NCBI GenBank assembly: GCA_965283955.1
Contig: CBDIQW010000001.1
Location: 3,348,001 to 3,412,000 of the forward strand
Origin: Emticicia sp965283955
GTDB taxonomy: Bacteria; Bacteroidota; Bacteroidia; Cytophagales; Spirosomataceae
DNA length: 64,000 nucleotides
Reading direction: 5' to 3'
Of this stretch, positions 52,259 to 59,774 are shown piece by piece. A program made the position numbers and the translations under genes. The notes below the pieces were generated by a model. The model was not told the origin of the DNA. It made no database searches and saw only the letters and a program-made list of their open reading frames with translations. The first letter of the stretch is position 1; each line of letters opens with the position of its first letter.

Positions 52259-53803
52259 ATGCCCTCTCAACAAATAGCGTTAAATTCGGTCGGTGCATTT
52301 CCGAAACTTTTTTTAGATTATATCTCAAAAAACGAAAATCTTGAAAAATTCTACAATCAATATCCTGATATTCAGGGCTTTAATAAAGTAATTGAATCAA
52401 GGAAATTTACTGCCTATAAACGCCAAACGCTGGTTTCGGTACTCGAAAAACAATACCAAGTTTTAGAAAATAAGCCAAATCTTGATATTCTTTTAGAGCC
52501 AAATACCTTCACGGTTACGACTGGGCATCAGCTTAATATCTTCACGGGGCCGCTTTATGTGATTTATAAAATCGTGACGATAATCAATTTGGCAAAAAAA
52601 TTGAAAGCCGAATTTCCTGCCTATAATTTTGTGCCTGTTTATTGGATGGCCAGCGAAGACCACGACTTTGCCGAAATTGCTTCTTTTAATTTGTTCGGGA
52701 AAACACACAAGTGGGAAACTGAGCAAAAAGGTGCGGTTGGACGTATGAATCCTACTGAATTACAAACCATTTTTGATGAACTTTCTGAAAAACCAGCTTT
52801 GTTTGAGGAGGCATATTTAAAAAATACAACGCTCGCCGATGCCGCTCGATGTTATATGCACCAACTTTTTGGCAGTGAAGGTTTGGTTTGTGTAGATGCC
52901 GATGATACCGACTTGAAAGGTATTTTTAGCGAAATTATCAAAGATGATTTACTGAAAAATTCGGCTAACGAAATCGTTACGAAAACGTCGAACGAACTCA
53001 ATGAAATGGGCTATCATACCCAAATCACACCTCGTGAAATCAATTTCTTTTATCTGCAAGATGGACTTCGTGAACGAATAATTAAAGAAGAAAATGTTTA
53101 TAAAGTCCTCAATTCTGAATTAACATTTTCTCAAGATGAAATCCTCCAAATGCTTGATAATCAGCCAGAAAACTTTAGTCCGAATGTAGTTTTGCGTCCG
53201 CTTTATCAAGAAACAATACTACCAAATTTAGCTTATATTGGTGGTCCTTCTGAAGTACCTTATTGGCTACAACTCAAAGGTATTTTCGACCATTATGGTG
53301 AGAAATTTCCATTATTGATGCCTCGTAATTTTGCTTTAGTAATCAATCAAGCGAGTCAAAAACGTATTGATAAACTCGGAATTACGGCAGAAGAACTTTT
53401 TGCTGATGAAGTAAGTTTACGCAGAAGTTTTGTAGAACGCAATTCTGACAATTCGCTGAGTTTGGCTTTTGAAATTGATGATGTGAGTGAAGTTTTTGAA
53501 CGAATCTTGAAAAAATCGTTGGCTATTGACCAAACGATGAAAGGTGCAGTGGAAGCCGAAAAGGCTAAAATCATCAGTTCGCTCGAAAATCTCGAAAAAC
53601 GCATCAAAAAAGCCGAAGAACGCAACCAAGAAACATCGGTTACACAGCTTTTGGCCTTAAAGCAAAAACTCTTCCCCGATGGTGGTTTACAAGAACGCAA
53701 AGAAAATTTCTTAAATTTTTATCTGAACGATAAAGAGTTCATCAACAAACTCCTCGAAGCCTTCGACCCGATTGATTATAGTTTTAATATTGTTGAAATC
53801 TAA
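52259..53803 (+). CDS. bshC: Bacillithiol biosynthesis cysteine-adding enzyme BshC
   Basis: 514 residues. Adds cysteine to glucosaminyl-malate in the last step of bacillithiol synthesis. The family pattern is clear: LEPNTFTVTTGHQLNIFTGP, PVYWMASEDHDFAEIASFNL, YIGGPSEVPYWLQLKGIFDH and the C-terminal coiled coil (about 425-475). Bacillithiol is a known thiol of many Bacteroidota. No bshA or bshB is nearby. It ends at a terminator 45 bases downstream. Confidence 0.95.
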   Translation: MPSQQIALNSVGAFPKLFLDYISKNENLEKFYNQYPDIQGFNKVIESRKFTAYKRQTLVSVLEKQYQVLENKPNLDILLEPNTFTVTTGHQLNIFTGPLYVIYKIVTIINLAKKLKAEFPAYNFVPVYWMASEDHDFAEIASFNLFGKTHKWETEQKGAVGRMNPTELQTIFDELSEKPALFEEAYLKNTTLADAARCYMHQLFGSEGLVCVDADDTDLKGIFSEIIKDDLLKNSANEIVTKTSNELNEMGYHTQITPREINFFYLQDGLRERIIKEENVYKVLNSELTFSQDEILQMLDNQPENFSPNVVLRPLYQETILPNLAYIGGPSEVPYWLQLKGIFDHYGEKFPLLMPRNFALVINQASQKRIDKLGITAEELFADEVSLRRSFVERNSDNSLSLAFEIDDVSEVFERILKKSLAIDQTMKGAVEAEKAKIISSLENLEKRIKKAEERNQETSVTQLLALKQKLFPDGGLQERKENFLNFYLNDKEFINKLLEAFDPIDYSFNIVEI

Positions 53804-53846
53804 TAAACGTCTGCACCGAAGGTCTGACGTTTGACCGAGAACACGG

Positions 53847-53885
53847 AAAGTGTGTCATATTTTAAAAATGTGCCACACTTTTTTA
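53847..53885 (+). terminator. Terminator of bshC
   Basis: Long imperfect hairpin (aaagtgtgtcatatttt paired with aaaaatgtgccacacttt) ending in a T run. Confidence 0.75.
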
Positions 53886-53915
53886 ATAAAAATCCCGAAT
53901 TTTATTAAAAAATCA

Positions 53916-54052
53916 TTCATTGCCGTCAGTTTTAACTGACGGATTACTCAAAAAGCAAACAAATTTGACTTTAGTCTAAATATATCGTTTGACTAAAGTC
54001 AAATTATTTTCTTTTATACAAGATTCCGTCAGTTTTAACTGACGGCAATGAA
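53916..54052. repeat. REPIN-like palindromic element B
   Basis: 137 bp. Outer arms carry ccgtcagttttaactgacgg twice (each itself a hairpin), bounded by ttcattg and caatgaa. Inner arms are gactttagtc (53967-53976) and gactaaagtc (53991-54000). Same plan as element A at 38452-38592 with compensating stem changes. Confidence 0.85.
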
Positions 54053-54124
54053 ATTGTATGGTAGAGTCTTTTAAAAATTCGAGATAAACCATTTTTGACG
54101 TTATGATAAATTTTTAATAAATAC

Positions 54125-54155
54125 TTGCTTTTCTGAACACTGTTCAGTTTATTTG
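54125..54155 (+). promoter_or_regulatory. tetR promoter with operator in the spacer
   Basis: TTG at 54125-54127, 20-bp spacer, TTTATTTG at 54148-54155. A perfect 15-bp palindrome CTGAACA-C-TGTTCAG (54133-54147) fills the spacer and abuts the -7 box, an ideal place for autorepression. A 14/15 match occurs upstream of tolC at 55652-55666. Confidence 0.75.
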
Positions 54156-54184
54156 CATTGTTAAGTAAGATGATTGTTTTTCAA

Positions 54185-54817
54185 ATGGGTGTAATTGATA
54201 GAAAAGAAAGAGAGAAAGTAGAAATGAAGCGACAAATTTTAGATGCCGCTCGGTCGCTTTTTTGGAACAAGGGTTTGAAAAAACAAGTATTCGTAATATT
54301 GCCGAAAAGATTGAGTATAGTGCAGGAACGATTTATTTGTATTTTAAAGATAAAAACGAGATTCTTTTTGCATTACATGTTGAGGCTTTTGGAGCATTGA
54401 TGCAAGCCTATGCAAACAGGAATTATGGGTGAAGCCGACCCTTTTGAAAGATTAGTTTCGTTGGGAAAACATTATTTAAAATACGCTTTTGAAAATCCTG
54501 AATTATACGATTTGATGTTTGTCATGACGGCCCCGATGGAAACATTGGAATGCCGAGAAGAAATTTGGTGCGATGGCGAGCGTGCCTTTGAAACCCTCAA
54601 ATTTGTGGTAGCAGATTGTATGAAAGCAGGGTATTTTGAGGGAGCAGACAACGAAACAATTTCGGTGATGGTGTGGAGCTTGGTGCATGGCTTGGCCACA
54701 CTTCATTTACGCCGTCGAACCATGATTTTTGCCGAAGAAAAAAGAATCCAACTTTTAGAAGATGCTTATGCCCAATTTGTGCAAATAATCAAACAATACA
54801 AACCTACGGCGGCATGA
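54185..54817 (+). CDS. TetR/AcrR-family repressor, apparent double frameshift
   Basis: Reconstructed at about 210 residues. The N-terminus MGVIDRKEREKVEMKRQILD leads into the helix-turn-helix, whose frame slips at the T6 run 54258-54263 (one base missing) and then reads LEQGFEKTSIRNIAEKIEYS and AGTIYLYFKDKNEILFALHV, the TetR DNA-binding signature. One extra A at 54414-54416 shifts to the final frame (GEADPFERLVSLGKHYLKYA) to the stop. It probably represses itself and the efflux genes downstream through the CTGAACAnTGTTCAG operators. Its stop overlaps the next start (ATGA). Confidence 0.85.
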
Positions 54818-55164
54818 AAAAACTACTAACTCTCGAAGAAATTGCTCAGTTTTTACTCGGAATTTTTCTTTTTAGTCGTTTAGATTTCGCTTGGTGGTGG
54901 TTTCCTGCACTAATTCTTTTACCCGATTTAAGCATGGTCGGATATTTGGTTAATCCCAAGATTGGGGCGTGGCTTTATAATTTTTTTCATCATAAATTAT
55001 TGGCCATACTTGTTTTTGTTTTAGGATACTATACTGATAATCAGGTTTTTATATTGACTGGAACAATTCTTTTTGCTCACTCGGCAATGGACAGGATTTT
55101 TGGATATGGTTTAAAATATGAAGATGCTTTCACTAACACGCATCTCGGGAAAATAGGAAAATAG
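54814..55164 (+). CDS. DUF4260 membrane protein
   Basis: 116 residues with about three to four membrane helices and a Trp-rich segment (RLDFAWWWFPALILLPDLSM), matching the DUF4260 family of unknown function. The ATG at 54814 overlaps the tetR stop by four bases, so it is translationally coupled to the repressor and belongs to its operon. A longer frame starting inside tetR is not supported. Confidence 0.8.
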   Translation: MKKLLTLEEIAQFLLGIFLFSRLDFAWWWFPALILLPDLSMVGYLVNPKIGAWLYNFFHHKLLAILVFVLGYYTDNQVFILTGTILFAHSAMDRIFGYGLKYEDAFTNTHLGKIGK

Positions 55165-55167
55165 AAT

Positions 55168-55605
55168 ATGACAAATCAGGTTTTAGATTTTTTTATAGCA
55201 AATATTGGTAAGAATGCGGCCGAAATGAGTCCTTCGGCTTTGGGGCGATGGCTAAATGGAAAGTTGGTGGCAGTAGAAGAAGGCTCGCTCACGGTTGAGT
55301 TTGTGGTGCGTGAAGAAATGACCAATCCTGGCAAGATTCTGCACGGAGGTGTGTCTGCTTCGATGATGGATGACGTAATGGGAATGACGGTTTTTTCGTT
55401 AGGTCGTGAGAGCTTTTATTCCACTATCAATTTAAGCATTGATTATCTACTTCCTGCCAAAGTGGGCGATGTCGTTTACGTAAAATCGAAAGTGATTAGA
55501 GCAGGAAAAACGGTTATCAATATGGAATGTGAAATCAGAAATTCAGAGCATAAAATTGTTGCTAAATGCACGTCTAATTTAGTTACGACTGGCATAAAAA
55601 TATGA
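55168..55605 (+). CDS. PaaI-family hotdog-fold thioesterase
   Basis: 145 residues. Hotdog fold with GKILHGGVSASMMDDVMGM (the HGG motif and catalytic Asp region of PaaI/YigI-type thioesterases). It hydrolyses acyl- or aryl-CoA thioesters; the substrate is unknown. It lies 3 bases after the DUF4260 gene, third in the tetR operon. Confidence 0.88.
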   Translation: MTNQVLDFFIANIGKNAAEMSPSALGRWLNGKLVAVEEGSLTVEFVVREEMTNPGKILHGGVSASMMDDVMGMTVFSLGRESFYSTINLSIDYLLPAKVGDVVYVKSKVIRAGKTVINMECEIRNSEHKIVAKCTSNLVTTGIKI

Positions 55606-55651
55606 TTTTTTGAGGTCTGACTCGTGGTCTGACCTTTTTTCAGAAACATAA

Positions 55652-55666
55652 CTTAACAGTGTTCAG
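55652..55666. promoter_or_regulatory. Second TetR-type operator, upstream of tolC
   Basis: CTTAACAGTGTTCAG matches the tetR palindrome in 13 of 14 arm positions. It lies 45 bases before the tolC ATG. Confidence 0.65.
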
Positions 55667-55710
55667 AAACTATTAGACGGTTATTTTTCGTCAGAATTAG
55701 TATATTATTT

Positions 55711-57075
55711 ATGAAAAAGTTATCCATTTACCTGCTATTTGTTTGTTTTGGAGCATCTGCACAAACGGGCGGCGTTCCGTATTCTCCCATTCTCGAATCT
55801 TACATTCAAGAAGGTTTGAAACAAAATTTAGGTTTGAAACAAGAACGCCTCGAAATCTTGAAATCGGCCGAAAATATCACGCAAGCTAAGGCGAACTTTA
55901 TGCCCAAAGTTACGTTCAATCCTAATTATACGCTGGCAGCGGGTGGCCGTAGATTAGAATTCCCGATTGGCGATTTGCTCAATCCCGTTTATTCTACGCT
56001 CAATCAATTGACCAAAACCAATAACTTCCCGCAGGTCGAAAACGTCAATCAATTGCTTGCTCCCAATAATTTTCATGATACAAAATTGAGTTTTCAGTAT
56101 CCTATTTTCAATACTGATATTCGTTATAACTTGCTTATTCAAAGAGATTTACTTTCGGCACAAGAAGCAAAGAAGCGAGTTTTAGAAAATGAAATTCGTT
56201 ATAGCATCACAACGGCTTATCTCCAATATTTACAAACACTCGAAGCACAAAAGATTTTTGATGCATCTCGAAAACTACTCACCGATTTTGTGAAACTCAA
56301 CGAAAAATTGGTTGGAAACAACGTGGCAACCAAAGACATTATTTATTCGGCCGAATACGAAGTAAGTAAGCTCGACCAACAAGAAGCGGTTTTGGATAAA
56401 AACAGACAATCGGTGCAAGTTTTCTTGAATTTTTTAATGAATCGTGATTTTTCTGCCGAAATCGTAGCCGATACCAACTTAGTAAATGCTCCTATCTTAG
56501 CCACAAACTTGGCTGAACTAAAGACCGATGCTCTCAATAATCGTCAGGAACTAACGCAGCTACATACAAATATCAAGATTAGCGAAACTGCCATCAAGCT
56601 ACAAGAAATGAATGCCATTCGTCCGCAGGTTTTTGTGGGTGGAAATGTAGGTTTTCAAGGCTTCGGCTATACGTTTAAAAACCAAGCTTATACGGTTATT
56701 CAGTTGGGTTTGAGTTGGGATTTATACCACGGTTATGAGAAAAAATCGAAGATTCAACAAGCAAAAATTCAAAAAAACATCCTTGATACCAAACTCGAAG
56801 AAGTACAAAAACAGATTCAATTACAGGTTTCACAGGCGTATTTTGAGTTAGAAGCAGCAAAAAAATCACTCAATACCGCCAAAGATGGTACGGCAAAAGC
56901 TGAAAAATATTTCAAAATAGTAGAAAGTCGCTACCGAAACGGACAAGCAATTATGATTGAATATCTACGAGCTTCCAACGAAGTTATTACGGCACGTTTG
57001 CAAGAATCGGTGGCTAAATATGATATTTTGGTAAAACAAGCGGCTTTGGATAAGGTTGGGGCTATTTCGCAATAA
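55711..57075 (+). CDS. TolC-family outer membrane efflux protein
   Basis: 454 residues. Signal peptide about 1-17 (cut after ASA-Q). Two repeats of long helices flank strand regions as in the TolC barrel-tunnel (SAENITQAKANFMPKVTFNP, LNNRQELTQLHTNIKISETA, then QVSQAYFELEAAKKSLNTAK and VESRYRNGQAIMIEYLRA). It forms the outer-membrane channel for the RND pump encoded by the last two genes of the locus. An operator for the local TetR repressor lies just upstream. Its stop codon touches the left inverted repeat of the inserted GxxExxY cassette. Confidence 0.93.
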   Translation: MKKLSIYLLFVCFGASAQTGGVPYSPILESYIQEGLKQNLGLKQERLEILKSAENITQAKANFMPKVTFNPNYTLAAGGRRLEFPIGDLLNPVYSTLNQLTKTNNFPQVENVNQLLAPNNFHDTKLSFQYPIFNTDIRYNLLIQRDLLSAQEAKKRVLENEIRYSITTAYLQYLQTLEAQKIFDASRKLLTDFVKLNEKLVGNNVATKDIIYSAEYEVSKLDQQEAVLDKNRQSVQVFLNFLMNRDFSAEIVADTNLVNAPILATNLAELKTDALNNRQELTQLHTNIKISETAIKLQEMNAIRPQVFVGGNVGFQGFGYTFKNQAYTVIQLGLSWDLYHGYEKKSKIQQAKIQKNILDTKLEEVQKQIQLQVSQAYFELEAAKKSLNTAKDGTAKAEKYFKIVESRYRNGQAIMIEYLRASNEVITARLQESVAKYDILVKQAALDKVGAISQ

Positions 57076-57127
57076 TTTTTTTACCACAGAGAGAACAGAG
57101 AAACACCACAGAGAAAACAGAGAGAAA
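57076..57127 (+). repeat. Left inverted repeat of the GxxExxY cassette
   Basis: About 50 bp beginning ttttttaccacagaga; its imperfect reverse complement is at 57520-57569. Confidence 0.85.
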
Positions 57128-57128
57128 A

Positions 57129-57518
57129 ATGGAGATAAATCAGATTACTGAAGCCGTTATTGGAAAGGCAATTCAAGTTCATCGAAACCTCGGTCCTGGA
57201 CTTTTGGAAAGTGCTTATAAGGAATGTCTTTATTATGAATTGATTGAAGCAGGATTAAATGTAGAAAAGGAAAAAGCGATGCCATTGGTTTATCAAAAAG
57301 TGAAATTGGAATGTGGTTATCGAGTTGATTTATTCGTGGAAAATCAAATTATTGTAGAATTAATAGCTGTTGAATTTCTTAATGATGTTCACTTAGCTCA
57401 AACCTTAACTTATTTAAAAATTGCCAATCGTCAGACAGGTTTACTAATCAATTTTAATGTTTCAAAACTAACTGACGGCATCAAAAGAGTTTACAACAAA
57501 TATTATTTCAAAGAGTAA
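57129..57518 (+). CDS. GxxExxY protein
   Basis: 129 residues. The family signature is GLLESAYKECLYYEL (G-x-x-E-x-x-Y, about 24-38), with AIQVHRNLGPG before it and VDLFVENQIIVELIAVEFLN, which resembles a PD-(D/E)XK nuclease-type core, and NRQTGLLINF near the end. Function is unknown. The gene starts right after the left inverted repeat and ends just before the right one, inside the efflux operon, so it looks like a mobile cassette. It may have been gained after the operon formed. Confidence 0.9.
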   Translation: MEINQITEAVIGKAIQVHRNLGPGLLESAYKECLYYELIEAGLNVEKEKAMPLVYQKVKLECGYRVDLFVENQIIVELIAVEFLNDVHLAQTLTYLKIANRQTGLLINFNVSKLTDGIKRVYNKYYFKE

Positions 57519-57519
57519 A

Positions 57520-57569
57520 GCTCTCTCTGTTCTCTGCGGTAAATCTCTGTTATCTCTGTGGTAAAAAAA
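57520..57569 (-). repeat. Right inverted repeat of the GxxExxY cassette
   Basis: Ends tctctgtggtaaaaaa, the perfect 16-nt complement of the left end; inner parts match imperfectly. The next gene starts five bases later. Confidence 0.85.
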
Positions 57570-57574
57570 CAAAC

Positions 57575-57997
57575 ATGAATACATTTCCATTACTAAACAC
57601 ACTCATTTTGCTCGCTATTTCGGGCATACATTTCTTTTGGGCTTTTGGTGGTCGTTGGGGAGCAGATGCAGCTATCCCTACGAGTAGAGATGGAAAGAAA
57701 ACGCTAAAACCAGATATTTTTGCAACGCTCGTAGTCGCTTTCGGAGTTTTGGCAATGGCTGTGCTGCATCTCGAAAAAGTACAAACGTTAGGTCTGCCTA
57801 TTCCAGTTTGGATTAATGTTTATGGCTTAAAAATCATTGCCGCAATATTCTTAATTCGTGCCATCGGAGAATTTAACTATGTTGGATTTTTCAAAAAAGT
57901 AAGAAACACAAAGTTTGCCCATTTAGATACAAAATATTATACACCTTTATGCTTGGTTCTTAGTATAAATGCCTTTATAACAGCAATATATTTATGA
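57575..57997 (+). CDS. DUF3995 membrane protein
   Basis: 140 residues with four predicted membrane helices. FWAFGGRWGADAAIPTSRDG (about 21-40) is the family signature: a small integral membrane protein of unknown function. Its start lies five bases after the cassette's right repeat, so it probably relied on tolC read-through before the insertion. Its last codons overlap the next gene (ATGA). Confidence 0.85.
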   Translation: MNTFPLLNTLILLAISGIHFFWAFGGRWGADAAIPTSRDGKKTLKPDIFATLVVAFGVLAMAVLHLEKVQTLGLPIPVWINVYGLKIIAAIFLIRAIGEFNYVGFFKKVRNTKFAHLDTKYYTPLCLVLSINAFITAIYL

Positions 57998-58572
57998 AAA
58001 AGATACTACTCATTCAAGGACATCCCGATGACGAAAGCTTCAATTTTGCTCTTTATGAAGCCTACAAAAAAGGAGCAATTGCTTCGGGAGCAGAAGTCAA
58101 AGAAATCATTGTTCGAGAGTTACAGTTTAATCCAAACTTACAATTTGGCTACCGAAAACGAACTGAATTAGAACCAGATTTACTCGACTCTATCGAAAAA
58201 ATCAAATGGGCAGAACATATCGTATTATTTTATCCAGTTTGGTGGGGTTCTATACCCGCAATTTTGAAAGGCTTTTTCGATAGAATTTTCTTGCCAGGAA
58301 TTGCCTACGAAAAAATAGAAAATTCATTGTGGTGGAAAAAACTGCTGTCAGGCCGAACAGGACACATAATCAGCACGCTTGACCAGCCCGCTTGGTTTTA
58401 TTGGCTTTATTACGGCCGCCCGAGTTATCATGCAGTGAAGCAACTTACGTTTCACTTTGTGGGCATAAAGCCAGTCCGAACAACTACAATCGGCCCGATT
58501 CGATTGTCGAAAGATTCATTTAGAGCTAACTGGTTAAAGAAAATTGAAAAATTAGGTTATGAACAAAAGTAA
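57994..58572 (+). CDS. NAD(P)H-dependent oxidoreductase (flavodoxin-like fold)
   Basis: 192 residues. ILLIQGHPDDESFNFALYEA, then FYPVWWGSIPAILKGFFDRI (about 83-102), the quinone-reductase/MdaB-KefF pattern that binds FMN or FAD. It reduces quinones or other electrophiles in the cytoplasm with two electrons. It overlaps the DUF3995 gene by four bases. In an efflux locus it may detoxify the compounds the pump exports. Confidence 0.88.
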   Translation: MKKILLIQGHPDDESFNFALYEAYKKGAIASGAEVKEIIVRELQFNPNLQFGYRKRTELEPDLLDSIEKIKWAEHIVLFYPVWWGSIPAILKGFFDRIFLPGIAYEKIENSLWWKKLLSGRTGHIISTLDQPAWFYWLYYGRPSYHAVKQLTFHFVGIKPVRTTTIGPIRLSKDSFRANWLKKIEKLGYEQK

Positions 58573-58579
58573 AAAATAT

Positions 58580-59635
58580 ATGAAAAATTATACGGTAGGC
58601 GTTCCGCTTTCTCTCATTCTTGCAACTGCCTTATTTGTAGCAAGTTGTGGCAAAAAACAAGAAACAAAAAAAGCTGAGGCCGAAGAAATTCTGACGGTTG
58701 AAGTTCAGCCTGTTAGCCGCAAATCGTTGAGCGAACCAATCATTGCGAGTGGTGTTCTTTCCTCAAAATCGGAAATGAAATTGGCATTCAAAACTGGCGG
58801 AATGATTCGCCGTGTATATGTACAAGAAGGCCAGTTTGTAAAAGAAGGGCAACTTTTAGCCGAACTCGATTTATCAGAAATTGACGCTCAAGTTCGTCAA
58901 GCAAAATTGGGCTTAGAAAAATCGGAAAGAGATTTAGAGCGAGTGAAAAAACTTTACGCCGATGAGGCGGCTACGCTCACAAACGTACAAGATGCCACCA
59001 CGGGCTTCGATGTAGCCAAACAAAGTGTTCAAGTTGCCGAATTTAACCAAAAACTCTCAAGAATTTACGCCCCAACAAGCGGACGTATTCTGAGAAAAAT
59101 CTCTGAACAAGGCGAACTCATCACGCCATTTGTCCCAGCATTTATTCTCGGTACGGGCGAAAGTGCCTATATCGTAAACGTAGGTTTAGCTGACCGTGAT
59201 GTAGTAAAAGTAAAAGTTGGCGATGTGGCAACAGTTTATTTAGATGCTTATCCAAACGAAGCTTTTCAGGCAAGAATCACACAAATTGCCCAAACAGTAA
59301 ACCCTGCAACGGGTACTTTCGAGGCTGAATTACAGATTCAACCTTACGGAAAAAAGCTAATCTCAGGCTTCGTAGCCAAAGCTGAAATTTCAACAGGAAA
59401 AGGTGTTTCAACGCTTGCAGTTCCAATCGAAGCATTAGTTGAGGCTGATAAAAATACGGCTTTTGTGTATTCGTATAATGCTGCAAATCAATCAGTGAGC
59501 AAAGTGCCAGTTAACATAGGAAGTATTTTCGGCAATAATGTATCAATCATTTCAGGCATCAATGAAGGTACTCAGATTGTAACTAAAGGAGCAAATTTCT
59601 TGAGCGATAAAGCGAAGGTTAAGGTGATAAAATGA
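58580..59635 (+). CDS. Efflux RND transporter periplasmic adaptor (lipoprotein)
   Basis: 351 residues from the ATG at 58580; an earlier ATG at 58559 lies inside the upstream gene. Lipobox LFVASC (Cys near 23). A biotinyl-lipoyl-like hairpin (KTGGMIRRVYVQEGQFVKEG), coiled coil, beta-barrel and membrane-proximal domains follow in the order typical of HlyD/AcrA adaptors. It links the RND pump to TolC across the periplasm. The pump gene follows after 139 bases containing a palindrome. Confidence 0.93.
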   Translation: MKNYTVGVPLSLILATALFVASCGKKQETKKAEAEEILTVEVQPVSRKSLSEPIIASGVLSSKSEMKLAFKTGGMIRRVYVQEGQFVKEGQLLAELDLSEIDAQVRQAKLGLEKSERDLERVKKLYADEAATLTNVQDATTGFDVAKQSVQVAEFNQKLSRIYAPTSGRILRKISEQGELITPFVPAFILGTGESAYIVNVGLADRDVVKVKVGDVATVYLDAYPNEAFQARITQIAQTVNPATGTFEAELQIQPYGKKLISGFVAKAEISTGKGVSTLAVPIEALVEADKNTAFVYSYNAANQSVSKVPVNIGSIFGNNVSIISGINEGTQIVTKGANFLSDKAKVKVIK

Positions 59636-59687
59636 GTTTTAATTCATTAATTCTCAACATCTAATCAATAATTAATGTAATAAAATT

Positions 59688-59739
59688 ACCACTGAGAAAC
59701 CACTTAGTGAAAACTCTGTGTCCTTAGTATCTTAGTGGT
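59688..59739. repeat. Imperfect palindrome between adaptor and pump genes
   Basis: 52 bp. Outer arms accactgagaaac and its near complement gtatcttagtggt (11 of 13). Inner cactt...gtg...ctctgtgtcctt. It resembles the cassette ends at 57076 and 57569 (ACCAC...GAG) and may be a relic or non-coding relative. Confidence 0.55.
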
Positions 59740-59774
59740 GAAGAAAAGACACGGTTTCCAATATTTTTATAAAC

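Noticed and set aside
54410..54817. Independent small gene downstream of a short TetR fragment
   Set aside because: Its sequence is the C-terminal ligand-binding part of the same TetR protein once two single-base shifts are repaired.
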